A DNA stretch of 64,000 nt from Piper betle (GCA_033002965.1 JAURVB010012908.1:62001-126000), one strand, 5' to 3'. Counted from the first letter of the stretch, positions 14,189 to 28,259 are shown. Notes: a model not told the origin generated them from the sequence alone. Program-made: numbers and translations.

Positions 14189-17100
14189 ATGAGCTTGAAG
14201 AGCCTTGTGAAGGCGGCGACCATTAGGGGGGTGACGGTACGGAGGCGAGGGCTGCCATTTTCGGGCATGTTCTGAATCCGATGGGGCAGCGGTCTTCCCA
14301 CAAAATTTCTGAAATAAAACGGACAAAGTCTCTCCTAAAAGTACAATTAAGGGCCACTCTGTCAAATCAACCTGTATAAATACATAAATCCATATATACA
14401 TCCATTGCACTATAATTTCCACATAAATATTTAATTTGACCACCTCAAAATATTTTCTACATTTTGGGCCTCGACCCACCGACAAATTTTCATTTCCACC
14501 TTTATTATTCAATCTCCACACTAACATATATTTTGGATCGGCAAATTTTTATTTCCACCTTTATTATTCAATTTGCACTCTAATATATATTCTGGATCAT
14601 ATTATCACTATCTATTTCTATTTACCAAAATATTCATCATATTGTTTTTTATATCAACCAATTTCATCACAAGAATTTTATTTTCATAATAACATAACAA
14701 ACAACTAAAACAGCCAAAACAAACAACCAAAACAGCCAAAACAAACATTCTGTCGACGAGCATGTGTGTGTGTGTAAGGTAGGTTATTGCTCTTTTGTTT
14801 AAGCTAGCGTATCAAATATTTAATCCTCACCTATTATATATATATATATATATATAAGAAACATTAGTAATGAGTGTTATTGGTCCAAAAGTATGATTAC
14901 ATAGCAAAGTGGCAAATGAGAGCTGATTCTTATTTTGAAGAAAATATTTATATAATTCTCATGAACACTCCTAAGGGCATTTACTGAGGAGCCACCAGGC
15001 TATAGACTCAATAGTGTCCCGAACTAACTGGTCTGATGCCTCTCTTTGTATTTTCTCATTTTCCTGATATGTTAGGATTACCAGTTTATCTTAAGCTTTC
15101 TCCTTGCCTTTATAATTCTCCAGACCTTGAGCACGAAGATCGAGTACTTTCAGGTAGTCGCCTTTAGTACCCTTTGAACTACAAATCTGGATGTGTGTTG
15201 CACTAAACAGTACCAATAAATCTCTACGTTTCTCCAATATGAGGAACTCAACGGGAGTTGTAAGGATCTCTCGAGAATGGAACGACCTTCTCACTAATCT
15301 AGAACCCGCTTTGACTAGCATATGCATCCGCTCATAGTATGTATGAGTCTGGTTTTCCCTTCCCTCGTCTCTCTAAAATACGATAAAACTATATATAGGT
15401 TTGGGAAGGGATTTATATAATATGCCTGAAGGCAAATTATGGGGGGTCTTATTTTCGAAATCAAACTCTAAGGATCTCATCCTCAAAGGTTATTAATTTG
15501 AAAATTCGGTTGATTAAATAGCCCAAGATAAGTGGGATCCGATAAAATGTCATTTAACCCGTACATCAAGTAATAAAACAAACATATAATGGAATACAAC
15601 GTAACAGAAGCTTCGAGCATGTTCTCGCTGCTAGGCATTGAGCTCCTACTTTGAACTTATATAACAAGACTAAATACTAACACCCAGTATAATGCATGAA
15701 TGTTACACTCCTCGTCAATCCTTACAAGACAAACAACAACATTTTTGTCTAATCTCAACCTAGGGCATTCAATCATGAGTAACAATGACATGACACTATG
15801 TAACATTTACATGCAAATTATGCAATCTATTCTCATCGATGATTAAGACCTATTTAATTAGCTACTTACATCTTAATTCAATTATTAATGTCATATATTC
15901 TAATTCCAGGGCATAATAAATAAATCCTCATCAAATTAGATATTAACCCTAATTCCAATAATTAGCTTAGTATTCAATTATATTAATTTGATCATAAAAA
16001 TTATATATGTAATTTGCAAATTAATTGTCTAACCCTAATTCACCATTATCATCTATTAACATGCATTTGAATTTAAAACTAACATCTATTTAGAATCACC
16101 ATATTTGCATCACAATAAGATTATAAAACACTTCATTATCAAATAAAATTAGATAAAATTTTATACCTATTTGTCGGTCACACGGACTGTTGCCGAAGCA
16201 AGGTGACGGCGACTGAGGGGGTTGGGTTGGTGGAGTTGGTGCCCCCGTGGCCGGGTTACCACGGCCTGCGGCTGCTGTCTAGCAGCAACAAGAAAAAGTT
16301 AGAAAAGGGGGCGGCTAGGTGGAGTGGTCAGCTAGGTAAGGAAAGGAGGGTCTGGGCAAGGGTGGTAGCAAGGAGTCAACAATGGAACTAGCTCACCGAG
16401 GCAAGAGCTGGCGGCGACGAGAAATATGGTCGGCTAGGGCAAAGGGTACCAAAGAGGGGTTTTCGATTTGGGAGGAATTGGTGCAATTGAGGTGATCTAG
16501 GGCACATGGAGGGGATGGGGAGGATGACGGCGGTGCCAATGGCCAACGACAGCAAGTTGCAACGGCGGCTTCATTTCTGAAGTTGTCGTGCACGTGGTGG
16601 ATGGGGTTGAGATTGTGTCAAGAATGTCGAGGGGAGATTGGGCGAGGGTGGCCGGGGGCCACTCGCCGAAACGGCAATTGATGGCGACAAGATTGTGGTC
16701 GGCTCGAGTGAGAGCAATGGGGGAGAGTGAAGGGGGAAAAGAAGAGGTGATGGGTGGTGCCAAGGGCGATGAGGTGGTGAGAACGACATTCGTCCCTGGG
16801 GGAATCAGGGCGATCGGGAGAGGGTTGGGGGAAAGAGATCGTGGTTGGGGGCATTTTCATTATAAAAACTTACTAAAGTTAATATTACGAAATACATCTC
16901 AAAAAATATAAAATAAAATATCATAAAATAAAATAATCGAGTTCTAACTTGAATAACATGTTCTAAACCTATTAACCCACCCATAAATAATAATAACGTG
17001 TCCTAATGTGATAAATGACCTAAATCTAATTTTACGGTCTAATACTAAAAAAAAAATCTGGGCGTATTAATGTATTTTGATAACTCATTTTATTGCTGTC

Positions 17101-17879
17101 TTACTAATGTTATCATCATATACTTGGGTACACATGACCCTTGTGGTTCTTTACATACGACCAACCTCGGCTTAGTACGCATGTCCTAAAATTGATTCGA
17201 CTGAAATTAGCGGTTGAACCGACCGGTTTTGACTATAAAACCTTAATTCAAGTTATGGGTTTTACAAACAATAAGCTTATGAAGTTTGGAGGCGGTTTGT
17301 ATTCCATTTCCGGAAGAAGTTATGTTTTATCTCAGACTAAAGAGGGGAAGTTGTGTCCTAGTTGAGTCTAAAAGAGGGGTAGCAGAGTTAGAATACCTTC
17401 ACAGCCGTAGTGGGGTCATAATGCATGACTAGTATGGAAAACAGCAAATATAGTAGAGAAGTTTGGAATTGACTGGTGGATTAGAGGTGTTAAGTAATTA
17501 GAAGAAGCAGAAGATTAACATTCCAGAATGTATCTTTAAATGTGCAATGAGCAAAGAAGAAGCAGCTGCTGAATTACCTTATTATTAAACTTCTTGAAGC
17601 TGGCGTCAAATGCTTTGGTGATGACTGTTAATGGGTCAAACAGTACTAGATTCCGCCTCAGCTTACTTTTCAATAACTGCAAAAAAAATTCAAAGAAAAT
17701 AAAAAATCCTGGAAAATGCAGTCTAGGAACATTTCCAGGTAGATATTATCCAGGAACAGGACTGCAAAATTTTCATTTTATTATGTAGGCGACTTTCAAA
17801 GCTGGAAATGTTGAAGCGTCGCGGCAAGGGTCCACCTAAAAAGGGTCAAGGAAGGCGTGCAGTTAAGCGCAGCAAATAA
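14189..17879 (+). pseudogene. Mitochondrial ribosomal protein mS33 (MRPS33) gene remains, split by about 3.5 kb
   Basis: mS33 is a small protein of the mitochondrial ribosome small subunit. Its N-terminal part is at 14189-14308: MSLKSLVKAATIRGVT, then after a frame slip near 14236-14245, ARAAIFGHVLNPMGQRSSHKI. The C-terminal exon is at 17789-17879, after TTATGTAG: RLSKLEMLKRRGKGPPKK and on to VKRSK, ending in TAA. The middle of the family (the KKLIGDKVAQWYP and DDP...AREEQE part) was not found between them. No donor GT follows the first part. Instead, unrelated repeat-like sequence begins at about 14309. A possible non-coding leader exon lies at 13868-14047, followed by GTTAGT. A middle exon in a more diverged form could have been missed. 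Confidence 0.62.
14309..17788. other. Foreign-looking DNA separating the two mS33 parts
   Basis: This stretch has no recognisable gene. It contains a two-copy 59-bp tandem duplication (14483-14541 and 14542-14600), a (TA)n tract near 14838-14858 and an AT-rich middle. A GC-rich block at 16180-16860 has overlapping open frames on both strands but no recognisable domain, as often seen in decayed transposons. I could not find terminal repeats or a target-site duplication that would define one element, so it may be several nested insertions. Confidence 0.45.
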
Positions 17880-20800
17880 ACACAGTTGAGCTTGTGATCT
17901 ATTTGCTCTTAATAATTGCCGCTTTTGGAAGAGAGCCTTTTTTTCCAAATCAAATGAGAGCTTTCTGCAAAACTTTGTAGTGATATCAGTGAGCTAACAA
18001 TGAGTTGCATTATTTTTCTCAATTTTCCTAGCGTTGTCTTTGGTAGAGATATGACTGTGTTATATGTCTTTGAACTCTCCTTTATCATATCGCGTAGCCA
18101 TCTTGACTCTTGAAGGTTTAATTTTGGACGAAGTTGTTTTGTCGACACTGCCTATCGGCTATCCCCTTGGGAGCGCGGTGTGTCCATAAAAAACTATTTG
18201 ATCAGGTGAGGGGAGGTTTCTGTCGACCAACTTTATCTCAAATCATAATTATACGAGAATAATAGCTGGCTCCTCTGTTATTGTTCTTCCGAAGTCATGA
18301 TCCAATAGCAATATGTCATTCGTTTTGGGCAAGAGAAATAAAAGCGGGACAAGCCTCATGAGCATGGCGTTTTTGCCCAAAGGCTTAGAAGTGTTTTTAT
18401 TGCACACCCAAAAGCTGAAAGCCATTATATTATCATCATCCAGGCAAAACGTTAGCTGCCTATCGCCCTTGACCCCTTGTAGTGTGAAAAGACTCGAAAC
18501 TCGATATTCTGGGGGCGAGCATTCACGGACCAAACTAAGCTAAATTAAATTAACTGAATTAAATTTGCCGCCAAATTTTATAATAGAAGCTAAAATGAAT
18601 TATTCCTAAAATCAAATCGAATCAAATCTAATTAAAATATTTCAATTATTTTTGTGTGGTATCCAAATAACAAAATACTATCATAATTTTTTTTAAAAAA
18701 TGTTTAATTATTTAATGGAAATTATATCATTATTTTACTGAATTTGATCATTTAACAAGTAATTCTAAACGTACTATCATACTAAACAAATAAAAGCCCA
18801 CCATAAATATATTATGATTTTATGATAATTAATATAAAAATATAATTTTTTTAAAATTTATTATTTTGTTTAAATTGGTTCGATTTGGTTTTGAACCAAA
18901 ATACTAATTTGTATTTCATTTTATCTACACTCTTGTCGAAAACTGAACCAAATTAGTTTGGGTCCAAACTAAATTGATAATTATGTTTCAGTTAGGTTAA
19001 GTTTTAGGTTTTCACCAAATCAAGCTCACCCCTATGAGATTCGTTGGAAGATTGAACGTTTTTGGTCCATGCGACTCTCATCATTCTGTCCCTGGAAATG
19101 TTATGGGACGCTCAACATATATCAACCCCTCATGTCTCTCAACTTTTCCAGGCTTGAAAATGGGATTTATACTTTCTATTCGAATATTCTACTAGAGTGT
19201 AGACTGCAACCCTCTTAGAATTTGGGGAAAGAAAACTCTCTTGGATTGGACTTGCGTTGGATAGAACACAATTCAGAAAAAAAGCTGAGTCTCCCATCCG
19301 CCAGCTAGCCTTCAGAAGTATATATGTCAACGCCTTTCTCAAAATCTTTAATTTACCCGCTCATTATTCTTGCTCCAACGCAACCTCATTGATTAGCCGG
19401 ATCAATCTGAACCGGATTCAGACTGGGTTTTCTTTAATTTTCATAAATGGATATGGTTGCAAGTTTTGAACTGACCAGATGCGTTTGGGATCCTGAGCAA
19501 TTGCAAAGAGCTGCTTGTGGGAACATATATACTACAAAGCAATTCGGGTTTTTTAAAAAAATAAAATTTCGTTCTTGTCATTATCGCAAAGATAACAATC
19601 GAAGAAAACACCCGAATGTTTAGTGCCCAAATCGTGTTGATCGATGATAATTTAGAAGCCTAACTTAATTAAAGCAGAGATATATAGAAATAATTCTTGT
19701 CGTAACACTTGTATATACTAAATGTAGTGCTGCATGGTAACTTTCCACAAACAAATCATAGTAAGCAACACGCTATTGCTCTTGCTATGGATGTGAGCTA
19801 GAAACCAGAAAATTAGCACTGGTTTTCGTCGGTAATACTAATTAATTAGGTGACGGAATTCACCGGAGTACTTGATTGTAATCTTGCCTTGCAAAAAGAA
19901 AATCCTTTAAGCATCCATTTATCTTATGCTTAGTGTTCCCAATCAGTCTTTTCCAGAGCTCAACATACTTTTTCTTATGAAACATTGTCGTAGCTTTTCT
20001 CTTAGGTAGTTATGCTTTTCATATCATGCTATTATAATACATTACCATATATATATATTGACCTTTATTTCGGAGCCAGTGGTCTGATCATCCGTGTTAA
20101 ATGTATCACTTCTGTACATAATGATTAATTATCAACACTACTATGTATCGAAATTACTGATATCAAACAATTAAGATGATATTTCAACGTGGCCAATTGG
20201 ATTACCACACACAAACTATATATATATAGGAATACAAAAGTTGTGTAAGCTATAGCTGGCACAAGACGATCAGAGTCATAGTCTCTTCGCGAATGCGTAT
20301 GAGATGTATTACATAAATTTGGTAATCATGTGGCAAAGTTTAATTGGCTTCAGGTGAACTTGGAATTCAACTCTTATGTCTCATCTATCAAAAGTGATAT
20401 ATATTATATTATATATATATATATATAGCTTTTTTAGGTCTTCTTTAGCAGTTAGTTATCTTTCTTATCATGTTGAAAAAACCACTCAAATACTGTTGAT
20501 TATGTAATAAACCTACATCACCATAAGTTACCATAACTCCTTTAAGTTTCTATCTTGAGAAATTAATATATCTTAATGATGCTCGTACATATGCATGAAG
20601 CTCTTTGTTTTAGTCGACTTCGCAAATTGCATGTCATACATGTAATTTTATTTCAAACGACAAATACAATACCATTCATGCATGCATGGCGTCAGCTCTG
20701 TTAATTACATGCTCTCCTTTCGCATCCTCCCTTATAAACATTCACTTACCTATATATAATTTCCTTCAATTTATTATATTTTTATAGGAAAATTCGAAAA

Positions 20801-21284
20801 TACGGCAACTAGGATGCATGGCAACTTCATCTTTACATTTATATATATCATATTGTGTGTGTACATCCTTTTATATGCATTATATCCTACACGAAGGGGA
20901 AAACAAGTACAATGTGTTCTACAAAGGGAGAAAGACTTCTCCATGTATTATTTATACATTGCTGCCTCAGAGTATGCAAAGATCTCCAGTACAAGCCTGT
21001 CTCTACTAAATTAATATGAAGAAATTAATTACAAATCTGTACTTTCAATAAGAAAGGGAAGAATGATCTGTTGGAACAAGCCTACGTATGTATATCATGG
21101 AAGACCTCTTATTTGGGAACCATGGATCAGAACCCGTGCATGGAGATGAGATCCAACCTATACATCCTGAACGAGGGGGAATATAAGGCGAAAAAGAAAG
21201 TTTTTATGGGAATTTTCTGAATGGAAGGAGATTAGTGAAGCAAAGAAAAGATAGAGGAGAAATTGAAGAGGGACCCCATAAATG
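17880..21284. other. Intergenic, AT-rich, no gene seen
   Basis: I see no convincing coding exon between the mS33 3' exon and the MYB gene. The 18540-19030 part has repeated AAATT and GGTTCGATTTGG-type motifs like decayed MITE or satellite DNA. (TA)n tracts occur near 20215-20230 and 20400-20430. The last 250 bases are probably the 3' untranslated region of the leftward MYB gene. Confidence 0.5.
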
Positions 21285-23522
21285 TCAATGTGATGGAGGT
21301 GGCAACCCATATGATTCCACTTGGAAATCAAGGAAAGGGAAAGAGGATATATCCTCCATCAAATCCTCAAAGTCCCACTGATCCCCCATCCTTAAGTTTC
21401 CACCTTCCCAATAATTCCCACCCATAACTTTATCTGATCCCATCAGCTTATTGTTGTTGTGGTTGATGTTGCTATTGTTGTTGTTGTTGTTGTTGTTGTA
21501 GTTGCTGATGATGATATTGGTGGTGTTGTTGCTCATGTAACTTTGACTGTGGTGGTAGTTGTTATTGTCTCTGTCACTTGTGTTAATGGTGCTAACATTT
21601 TCATCCAAGCAAATATTCTCCAATGGGGAGACAAAAATATGATCGTCTTCTCTTCCCACCATATCACCTGCACCAGTTCCCACGAGACCATGACCATGCC
21701 CATAAACTCCATTTTGATCAACCCCTCCGCTTGCTTGTGTCAAGCATGCCGGAACGTTGAAGTAACTTGCGGCCAAGCTTGCCATGGTGTAGCTGTTGTG
21801 ATCAAATTCTGGTAGCTGTCTTAAATTACCGGGCCCTTTCATGTTCATGGCCTTCATTCCCGAAGAGGCCGAGGTAGAATTAGAGGAGTGATCCATGTAC
21901 ATAGACATGAAATCACCATCCCCCATGGACGTGAGTGATCTGCCCATATTATTTACTTCTCTTGCATCTGGGGAGTCAGAGTTGTTTGGTGAGGAAGAAG
22001 ATGAGGATTTGAGCCTCTTTTTTATGGTTGAGTTCCAAAAGTTCTTGATTTCGTTGTCTGTACGTCCTGGTAGACGGGCTGCAATCTGAGACCATCTGTA
22101 TAACAAAATTTATACAAATGATATTATAAACTTATGATCACTTATACATGTTAACATCCTACGTATATATAATTTGCAGTTACATGTTATAAAAAGGCAC
22201 GTAGTTTTCAATCTTAAAGGATTTGTAAGTAAAACATCATGTTGGAGAAGTTGTTACGTGCAGTGTCTTAACTCAAAAGGAATGCAAGCTAGTGATGGGT
22301 ATGTTTTGACACTGACATAATTCTTCTTAATTTCTTCCGCAATATTATGAGTTCTATGCATTTGTTTGGCTTTGTAGCTTAAGCTGTAAAATACCTTAGC
22401 TAAAAGCTGTGGCTTTTCATGGGAAGACAAAAAGGGAAGATCAAAATGCTGGTTTGATTTTAAAACTTCTTGTCTTTTACAATATATATATATATATTTT
22501 AAAAATAATGATAATTTGTTACCCTTAACTTACACACATACATACATATATGCAGACTATGTATACATGCATAATTGATTAATGAACAGTGCAGGAAATC
22601 ACAAGTAATTAATTAGTATAACTGATCGTGAAGGATCACACAATCTAGTACATATATTTCTAAGTCTAATTAGAGAACTTATAATTGAGTACAAGAATTT
22701 TTTTTAATATGGTAATATGCAGGATTAAGTGCTAGCTATATGTACACATGTTGATCCTGAACCAAGCATTATAATTAATTAATGATCTTTTAATATAAGT
22801 ACTACTAATTAAACATGCAACGATATATGTTATACATGATCAACAAAAATAATTATCAGCTTCATTAATTTTTTTTCTGAACAAACATGCTCGTCCAATG
22901 ACCTAGCTAGACCATGCATAAATGTATTGTCTACAGATTAGTTTCCTCGTATAATTAACTACGTGATTCTCCTAGATTTGAAACTCCCTCTATTTTTTTC
23001 TTTTGCGTCCACTGCAAATATATAAGAATAACCTGTATATATTAATTAATTATGTGAGTATACCACCGATTTCTTTTTCATAATAATTTCTCAACACGCA
23101 GTACAAAAACCTGCATGTTAAAGCAGAAAATACTTGATGAAAAAACTCAACACATTAATGGATGCAACTTAGATGGGAGAATAAAAGATCAGGACGAATT
23201 AATAGAGCTAGCACCTGTTACCAAGGATGGAGTGCAAATGGATGATCAACTCTTCCTCTTGAGGGGAGAAGGCACCACGCTTGAGGTCTGGTCGTAGGTA
23301 GTTGATCCAACGGAGTCGACAGCTCTTCCCACACCTCTGCAAGCCGGCATTCCTGGCCACATCGCTCCAACACCCTTGCCCATTTGTAATCATGTAGTTC
23401 ATCAACTTGTCATCCTCCTCCGGCGACCACAGCCCCTTCCTCAGCTTGTTGCCATTCCCTGATCCATTGACATTGCCATGACTAGTAGTGTTGCCGTTGT
23501 TGCTAATGTCGGGCTTCCTCAT
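21285..23522 (-). CDS. R2R3-MYB transcription factor, MYB46/MYB83 type (secondary wall regulator)
   Basis: Two exons, 23215-23522 and 21285-22095, join in phase (GGT AAC AG | A TGG) to give 372 residues. The R2 repeat spans about residues 29-79 with Trp32, Trp52 and Trp72. R3 spans about 82-130, with Phe85 replacing the first Trp, then Trp104 and Trp123. The start MRKPD and the strings [31 protein letters not shown] and [16 protein letters not shown] match, from memory, the MYB46/MYB83 clade, master switches of cellulose, xylan and lignin deposition. The C-terminal half has Ser- and Asn-rich low complexity with an eight-Asn run near 21470-21500. It ends in an acidic, aromatic stretch ([19 protein letters not shown]), a likely activation domain. 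An upstream in-frame ATG at 23582 adds 20 unrelated residues; I prefer 23522 because family members start MRKP. Confidence 0.9.
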
Positions 23523-23582
23523 TTCGATAATAGATTTAATGGGTACCCAGATATTGTTCTCCAAGTGTATGCTTTTTCCCAA

Positions 23583-24731
23583 CTAGCTTGATGGGGATGA
23601 TGAGAGGCACATTTATATTATTGCTGGAGCTGGGAAAAAGGAGCAGTGGTGGAGGGACATACAAGACTTCATCGAGTACCTTCATGTCCTGGTGATAATG
23701 ATGATAGGACGGGTTGCTTGGCAAGTAGAACATGAAGCGTTAAATAAATAAATAGCTAATAGGACGAGAAATTATAAGGGAGAAAGGAAGTGTGTCATGT
23801 CAAATTGTTCGTCGTTGGGTCGTCTTAGCTGCGAACGGTTTGGAAGGGGACCTTCCAAGCAGAGAGAGGTGATCAGATGGCCAGATGGGTGCCTTCTTAT
23901 CTTTGACTCCAGCTCTTGTCTTTTTCGATGCATTTTTCTTCACTCACAAGGTAATCATCATAAAGAGAGAGGGTGAGGAGAGAGAAAGACAGAACGATCC
24001 ACATAGAGGTAGAGAGAGAGGGAGAGATGAGATTGTTTGATAATCAAGCTAGATAGTTTTGCTTGGACTTCACATAATCTCTCCCTCTTTTCCTTTCTTT
24101 TATGTTCCTTTTTTTCCCGTTTCTGTGCTGTCTGGCCCTCTCTCAACTTAGTTACACTGCAATGAGTGTTATTAATCCATGTATTCTATCGATAGAACTA
24201 TGTACTTATGTACAAATATACGTTTCGGGCATAAAAATTTTACATACATGCCAAGGAGCTAGTACTATGCTGCCAATTAATATACAGTAGATAGCAGTTG
24301 AAGAAAAGAAATTGATCATCAGATTGGCCTTTCGAGGTACTTACAGTCAGATAAATGGCTAATAGTAATATATATATATATATATATGCTTATAGTAACA
24401 TATTTTTCTATTCATACAGTGGTTATAAGCTGCCTAGCTATGGATTATACATATATACCAGCTTCCCCTTTGATGATCAGTATATAATATAGCTAATGCA
24501 GGTTTAGATTGGATCACTATCGAGTAGATAAAAATGGATAACATACATTTATTACAAACAATGTGCACTATATATTAGATCTCAGTCATATATATAAACT
24601 GTCCCTAGCTGGTTTCTTCTCGTGATAATCATTTTTCGGCAAAATAGGGACTGATTTGTGGTACTGGGAGCTATTGCATTGCCACGTGAAAAATGATAAA
24701 ATAGGTCGGAATAAGTATGAAATATATTGCA

Positions 24732-24783
<52 letters not shown>

Positions 24784-25128
24784 AAATGATGAGATCGATC
24801 GATCGATCATCATGTTATAATTTTCGTTCATGTCTGTAAATGATCATACAAATAGGTTATGAAAGAAAGCGAACAACTTGGGGGGATGAAAGATAGAAAG
24901 GCCTGTGCGTGGGGGTGGTTGTGAGGAGACAAATCGGCTTTTTTATTCTTTTGACATGGAGGCCTCGGTCTTGGCCCACTTCATATATTCTCGTAGCGTG
25001 CATGAGAAATGCGGGGCTTCTCATGTCTGGTATGTTTTCTTCTCTTTGATGCCAAGCTTGTTTTCTAAGGTAAAAAGATATCACAATATGAAGCAATCTA
25101 GCTAGCTAGGAAAGTTTTGATTTAATCA

Positions 25129-25170
<42 letters not shown>

Positions 25171-26516
25171 TCACTTTATAATAATTAATTTTATTGCATG
25201 CATTCATGACCAAAGAATATTGAACATGTCTAGACGATTAATATTGCAAAACACATGAAGTGTAGTTGCCGACGAGAATAGACTTGCCAACCTTAAATGA
25301 GAGAGGGGATCGACAGAAATTATAGTTTGAAAATTATCAGTTACTGAAGTAGCAAGACACCTAGCCCAAGGAATCAAGTCTTTTGCGAGTTGAATTGTTA
25401 GTTAGTTAGTTAGTTAGCTAGCCAAAGTGCTCAGATTTTACTATTATTACTCCTCCTAAAATTCATGGAAACATGGTAGGTGAGTGACTAGCGATTCTCA
25501 TTGTTTGGAGTTTGAGGCATACAATAATATTCTTCTTTGCTACGTTTTATGTTCACTTTCACTACTAGTTCGAGGCTACCTCGTTCTCTATATGAACTTG
25601 AATCAAATCTTCTTAAGCTAAACAATATCAATTTTTGTAGGCTAAAAACATATCAGTTAAACTTTGGAATGTGGAGATGATGTACACTGTACAGTGCACT
25701 CCTATCTGTTCATTCGTTTTCGACGTCAGTTGGCATCCAAATCAATATTTAAGAGAATTCATTATATTAATTAATGCTCGTTCATGATTTTAAATTTTTA
25801 TTTCCTTTGCTTTTAAAGTAAAATTAATAATGATAAAACCTTACATATATATATATTATGTGTGTGTGTGTGTATATGTGCAAAATGATCTGATTAGCCC
25901 TGCATTGGGGAGAAAAAAAAAAGTTCAATTGATTTGAGCCCATAATCCATATCCCCTCTAAAAGCCCACCATAAGCTAAAATCAAACTTCCTCTGGGCCA
26001 ACCCAAATCATCAAATCAGTGGAAAAAGCAAGCTCTTGGCGCGCGAGTGATAGATTTATTATTGTTATTATTTTTCCTTTGAATCCGAAAAGACTGCAAA
26101 AGCTCTTCACAACAGCCTAATTGAGCAAAGAAAATTAATGGAACTTCCAGAAACAAAGAATGTTTCCATGAAACAAAAAACAAAGAATATTGATTATGAT
26201 CATTTAATGTCGATTATTATACAACGGTGATAGTTTTGAAATAAGTAAACGGATAAATAGGTTGTTCTTTTAGAACAAAGGGGCTAAGTAATGTTAAAAA
26301 TATTTTTCATGGTCAAAATTTATTTAAGTAGCAATTAAAATATCGTAATTTTTTTAAAAAAATATGGATTTTGGGAAAATATTAGATAAAATTCAAATAT
26401 GAATTAAATTATTAAAAAACCTAAATTAAAAAATCTAAGGGAGAATACACGGTGCCCAATACATACAATTTATATTTAACTAGAAAAAATTCTTACAAAT
26501 AACCATTATTACTATA

Positions 26517-26557
<41 letters not shown>

Positions 26558-26676
26558 AATGTTGGGTTGTCCAAGCCTATCTTATTTTATTTGAGTTGAT
26601 CAATTACATAGATAATCTAAATTATATCTCAAAAAAAAAAACCCCACCATGCGGCCGGAACCCCTAGTGTTCCAAG
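23583..26676. other. MYB upstream region and intergenic DNA rich in microsatellites
   Basis: No gene is visible. The first kilobase is the promoter side of the leftward MYB gene. Microsatellites are dense: (TA)n at about 24369-24387, 24738-24778, 25130-25163 and 26515-26554, GATC repeats at about 24795-24810 and GTTA repeats at about 25397-25418. Short open frames here are not supported by any family. Confidence 0.6.
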
Positions 26677-27840
26677 CAGTGATGCACAAATTGGCCGATT
26701 CTACTCGGAATCGACTGATTTGAATCGGATCGGCAGCGTGCCAATCCGATTTTGGGGCCAAATCGGCGTCCAACTCGGCCGATTTACCCTGATTTAGACC
26801 GAGTTAAATCCGATTCGGAATCGGGGTAAATTGAGAAGAATCGGTTTTTGAGTAAATTACTAAAATACCCTAGGTATGATATTTATTAAATTATTTAAGC
26901 ATGGGTAAAATTAGAATTTTGATTTTAAAAACCTAAGGTTAACCTGTCTCCCCCACTCTGCTACCACGCTTCCGCCCTTCGTCGTTCTTCCTCGACTCTG
27001 ACCTCAGCTCTGACCGGGTTGTCGACCTCACCTCTGACGTGTGGCCAGCCGACAGCGCAGTGGATGCAAGACTTGCCGCTGACCGGGCCTCCGACCTCAG
27101 CTTCGACCAATTCGTGTAAAGTTGAATTTTTTGTTAAAATTGAATATGCACATTATTAGCTATGATTCACAAATTTTTGGCTGTGTTTCACAAAGTTGGA
27201 ACGAATTCACCTTAGCTCCGACTGGATGTGCAAATTATTGGCTAGGCTTCACAAATTTTTTTCATTGCTGATTTGGGATTCATGATCAAATTCATATGTC
27301 AAATTTTATGATATGTGTTGTGTGCAAATGTATATGTGTTGTACAAATTTGTATGTGTTGTACAAATTTGTAGGTCAAATTTTTCACAAATTGCTATGTA
27401 CTGTGCAAATTCGTATGTCAAATTTTTTTGTGCAAAAATTGTGTTGTGCTTGCAAAATTTTTTTCAAATGCTATTGCTGTGCGAATATGGCTTGAGCTGT
27501 ACAAATTTGCACAACATAATTTTGTTCATGCGTCCAAATTGTTTGAGCTATGCAAATTGTCATAAGGAAGATTGATTGTGTGTTGTGCAAATTATTGTGC
27601 TGTGCAAATTTCGATCTTTATTTAATGGACGTTTGCAAATCTTTGATTTATGGTTCACTTTTCATTTCGAGGATTGTAGGTATGCTTGTTGCTAAACCAG
27701 TAAAATTTATGTATTTTAGGTATTTATATTATGAGTTGTCAAATTTTTGTATATGATTAATTTAGACCGTTTCAATTGAACCGATTATTGTCCAATTTAA
27801 ACCGATTCCGATTTGACCGATTACGATTTATGTAACCATG
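26677..27840. mobile_element. Second non-autonomous hAT-like element, same family
   Basis: The 1164-bp element is flanked by near-perfect 8-bp duplications, GTTCCAAG at 26669-26676 and GTTCCAAA at 27841-27848. Its left end is CAGTGATGCACAAAT. The right end read in reverse is CATGGTTACATAAAT, resembling the termini of the element at 8018-8847. Subterminal AATCGG-type motifs recur at both ends. The internal segment 26851-26940 is an inverted copy of 8611-8702. The interior at 27130-27620 consists of degenerate repeats around GTGCAAATT. No transposase is encoded. Confidence 0.75.
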
Positions 27841-28259
27841 GTTCCAAATTAGATTTGAGGACCTGAGGTTGTTTTGTCCTTGATGGCCAGATCCAACTTT
27901 TTTTTAAAATGTTGTCTGCCGAAATGACTCCACCTAACCAAATTTGGGCCCATGACAGGTGGATTGGCCCGAAATAATATTATTATTTTTTAAATTAATT
28001 TAAATTGTTCTTGTCAGTGATGGTCGCTTCTTTCCTCAAATATATAAATAATAACCCCACTCGTTCAACGACAATGTGGAAATTCACTTACTAAGTAGTA
28101 GAAGAGTACTTGAAAATCAAATGCAAGCAGTTCTTACATATTTGATAGACTCATGTCGATGGCATTATTTCGAAGTAATATAGCAGTGCCATTCGCAATT
28201 CATATATATATATAGCATTTTCTGGTCATGTAGCATAAAGTGGTCCTTTTGTTTTTTGT

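Noticed and set aside
15091..15327. 78-codon minus-strand frame with a protein-like look
   Set aside because: No family recognised, no splice context, and it sits in repeat-like DNA between the mS33 fragments.
16203..16911. Several overlapping frames on both strands
   Set aside because: They are by-products of a GC-rich block; no domain was recognised in any frame.
24738..25163. Regularly spaced repeats resembling an array
   Set aside because: These are plain (TA)n microsatellites, not CRISPR; this is a plant nuclear sequence.
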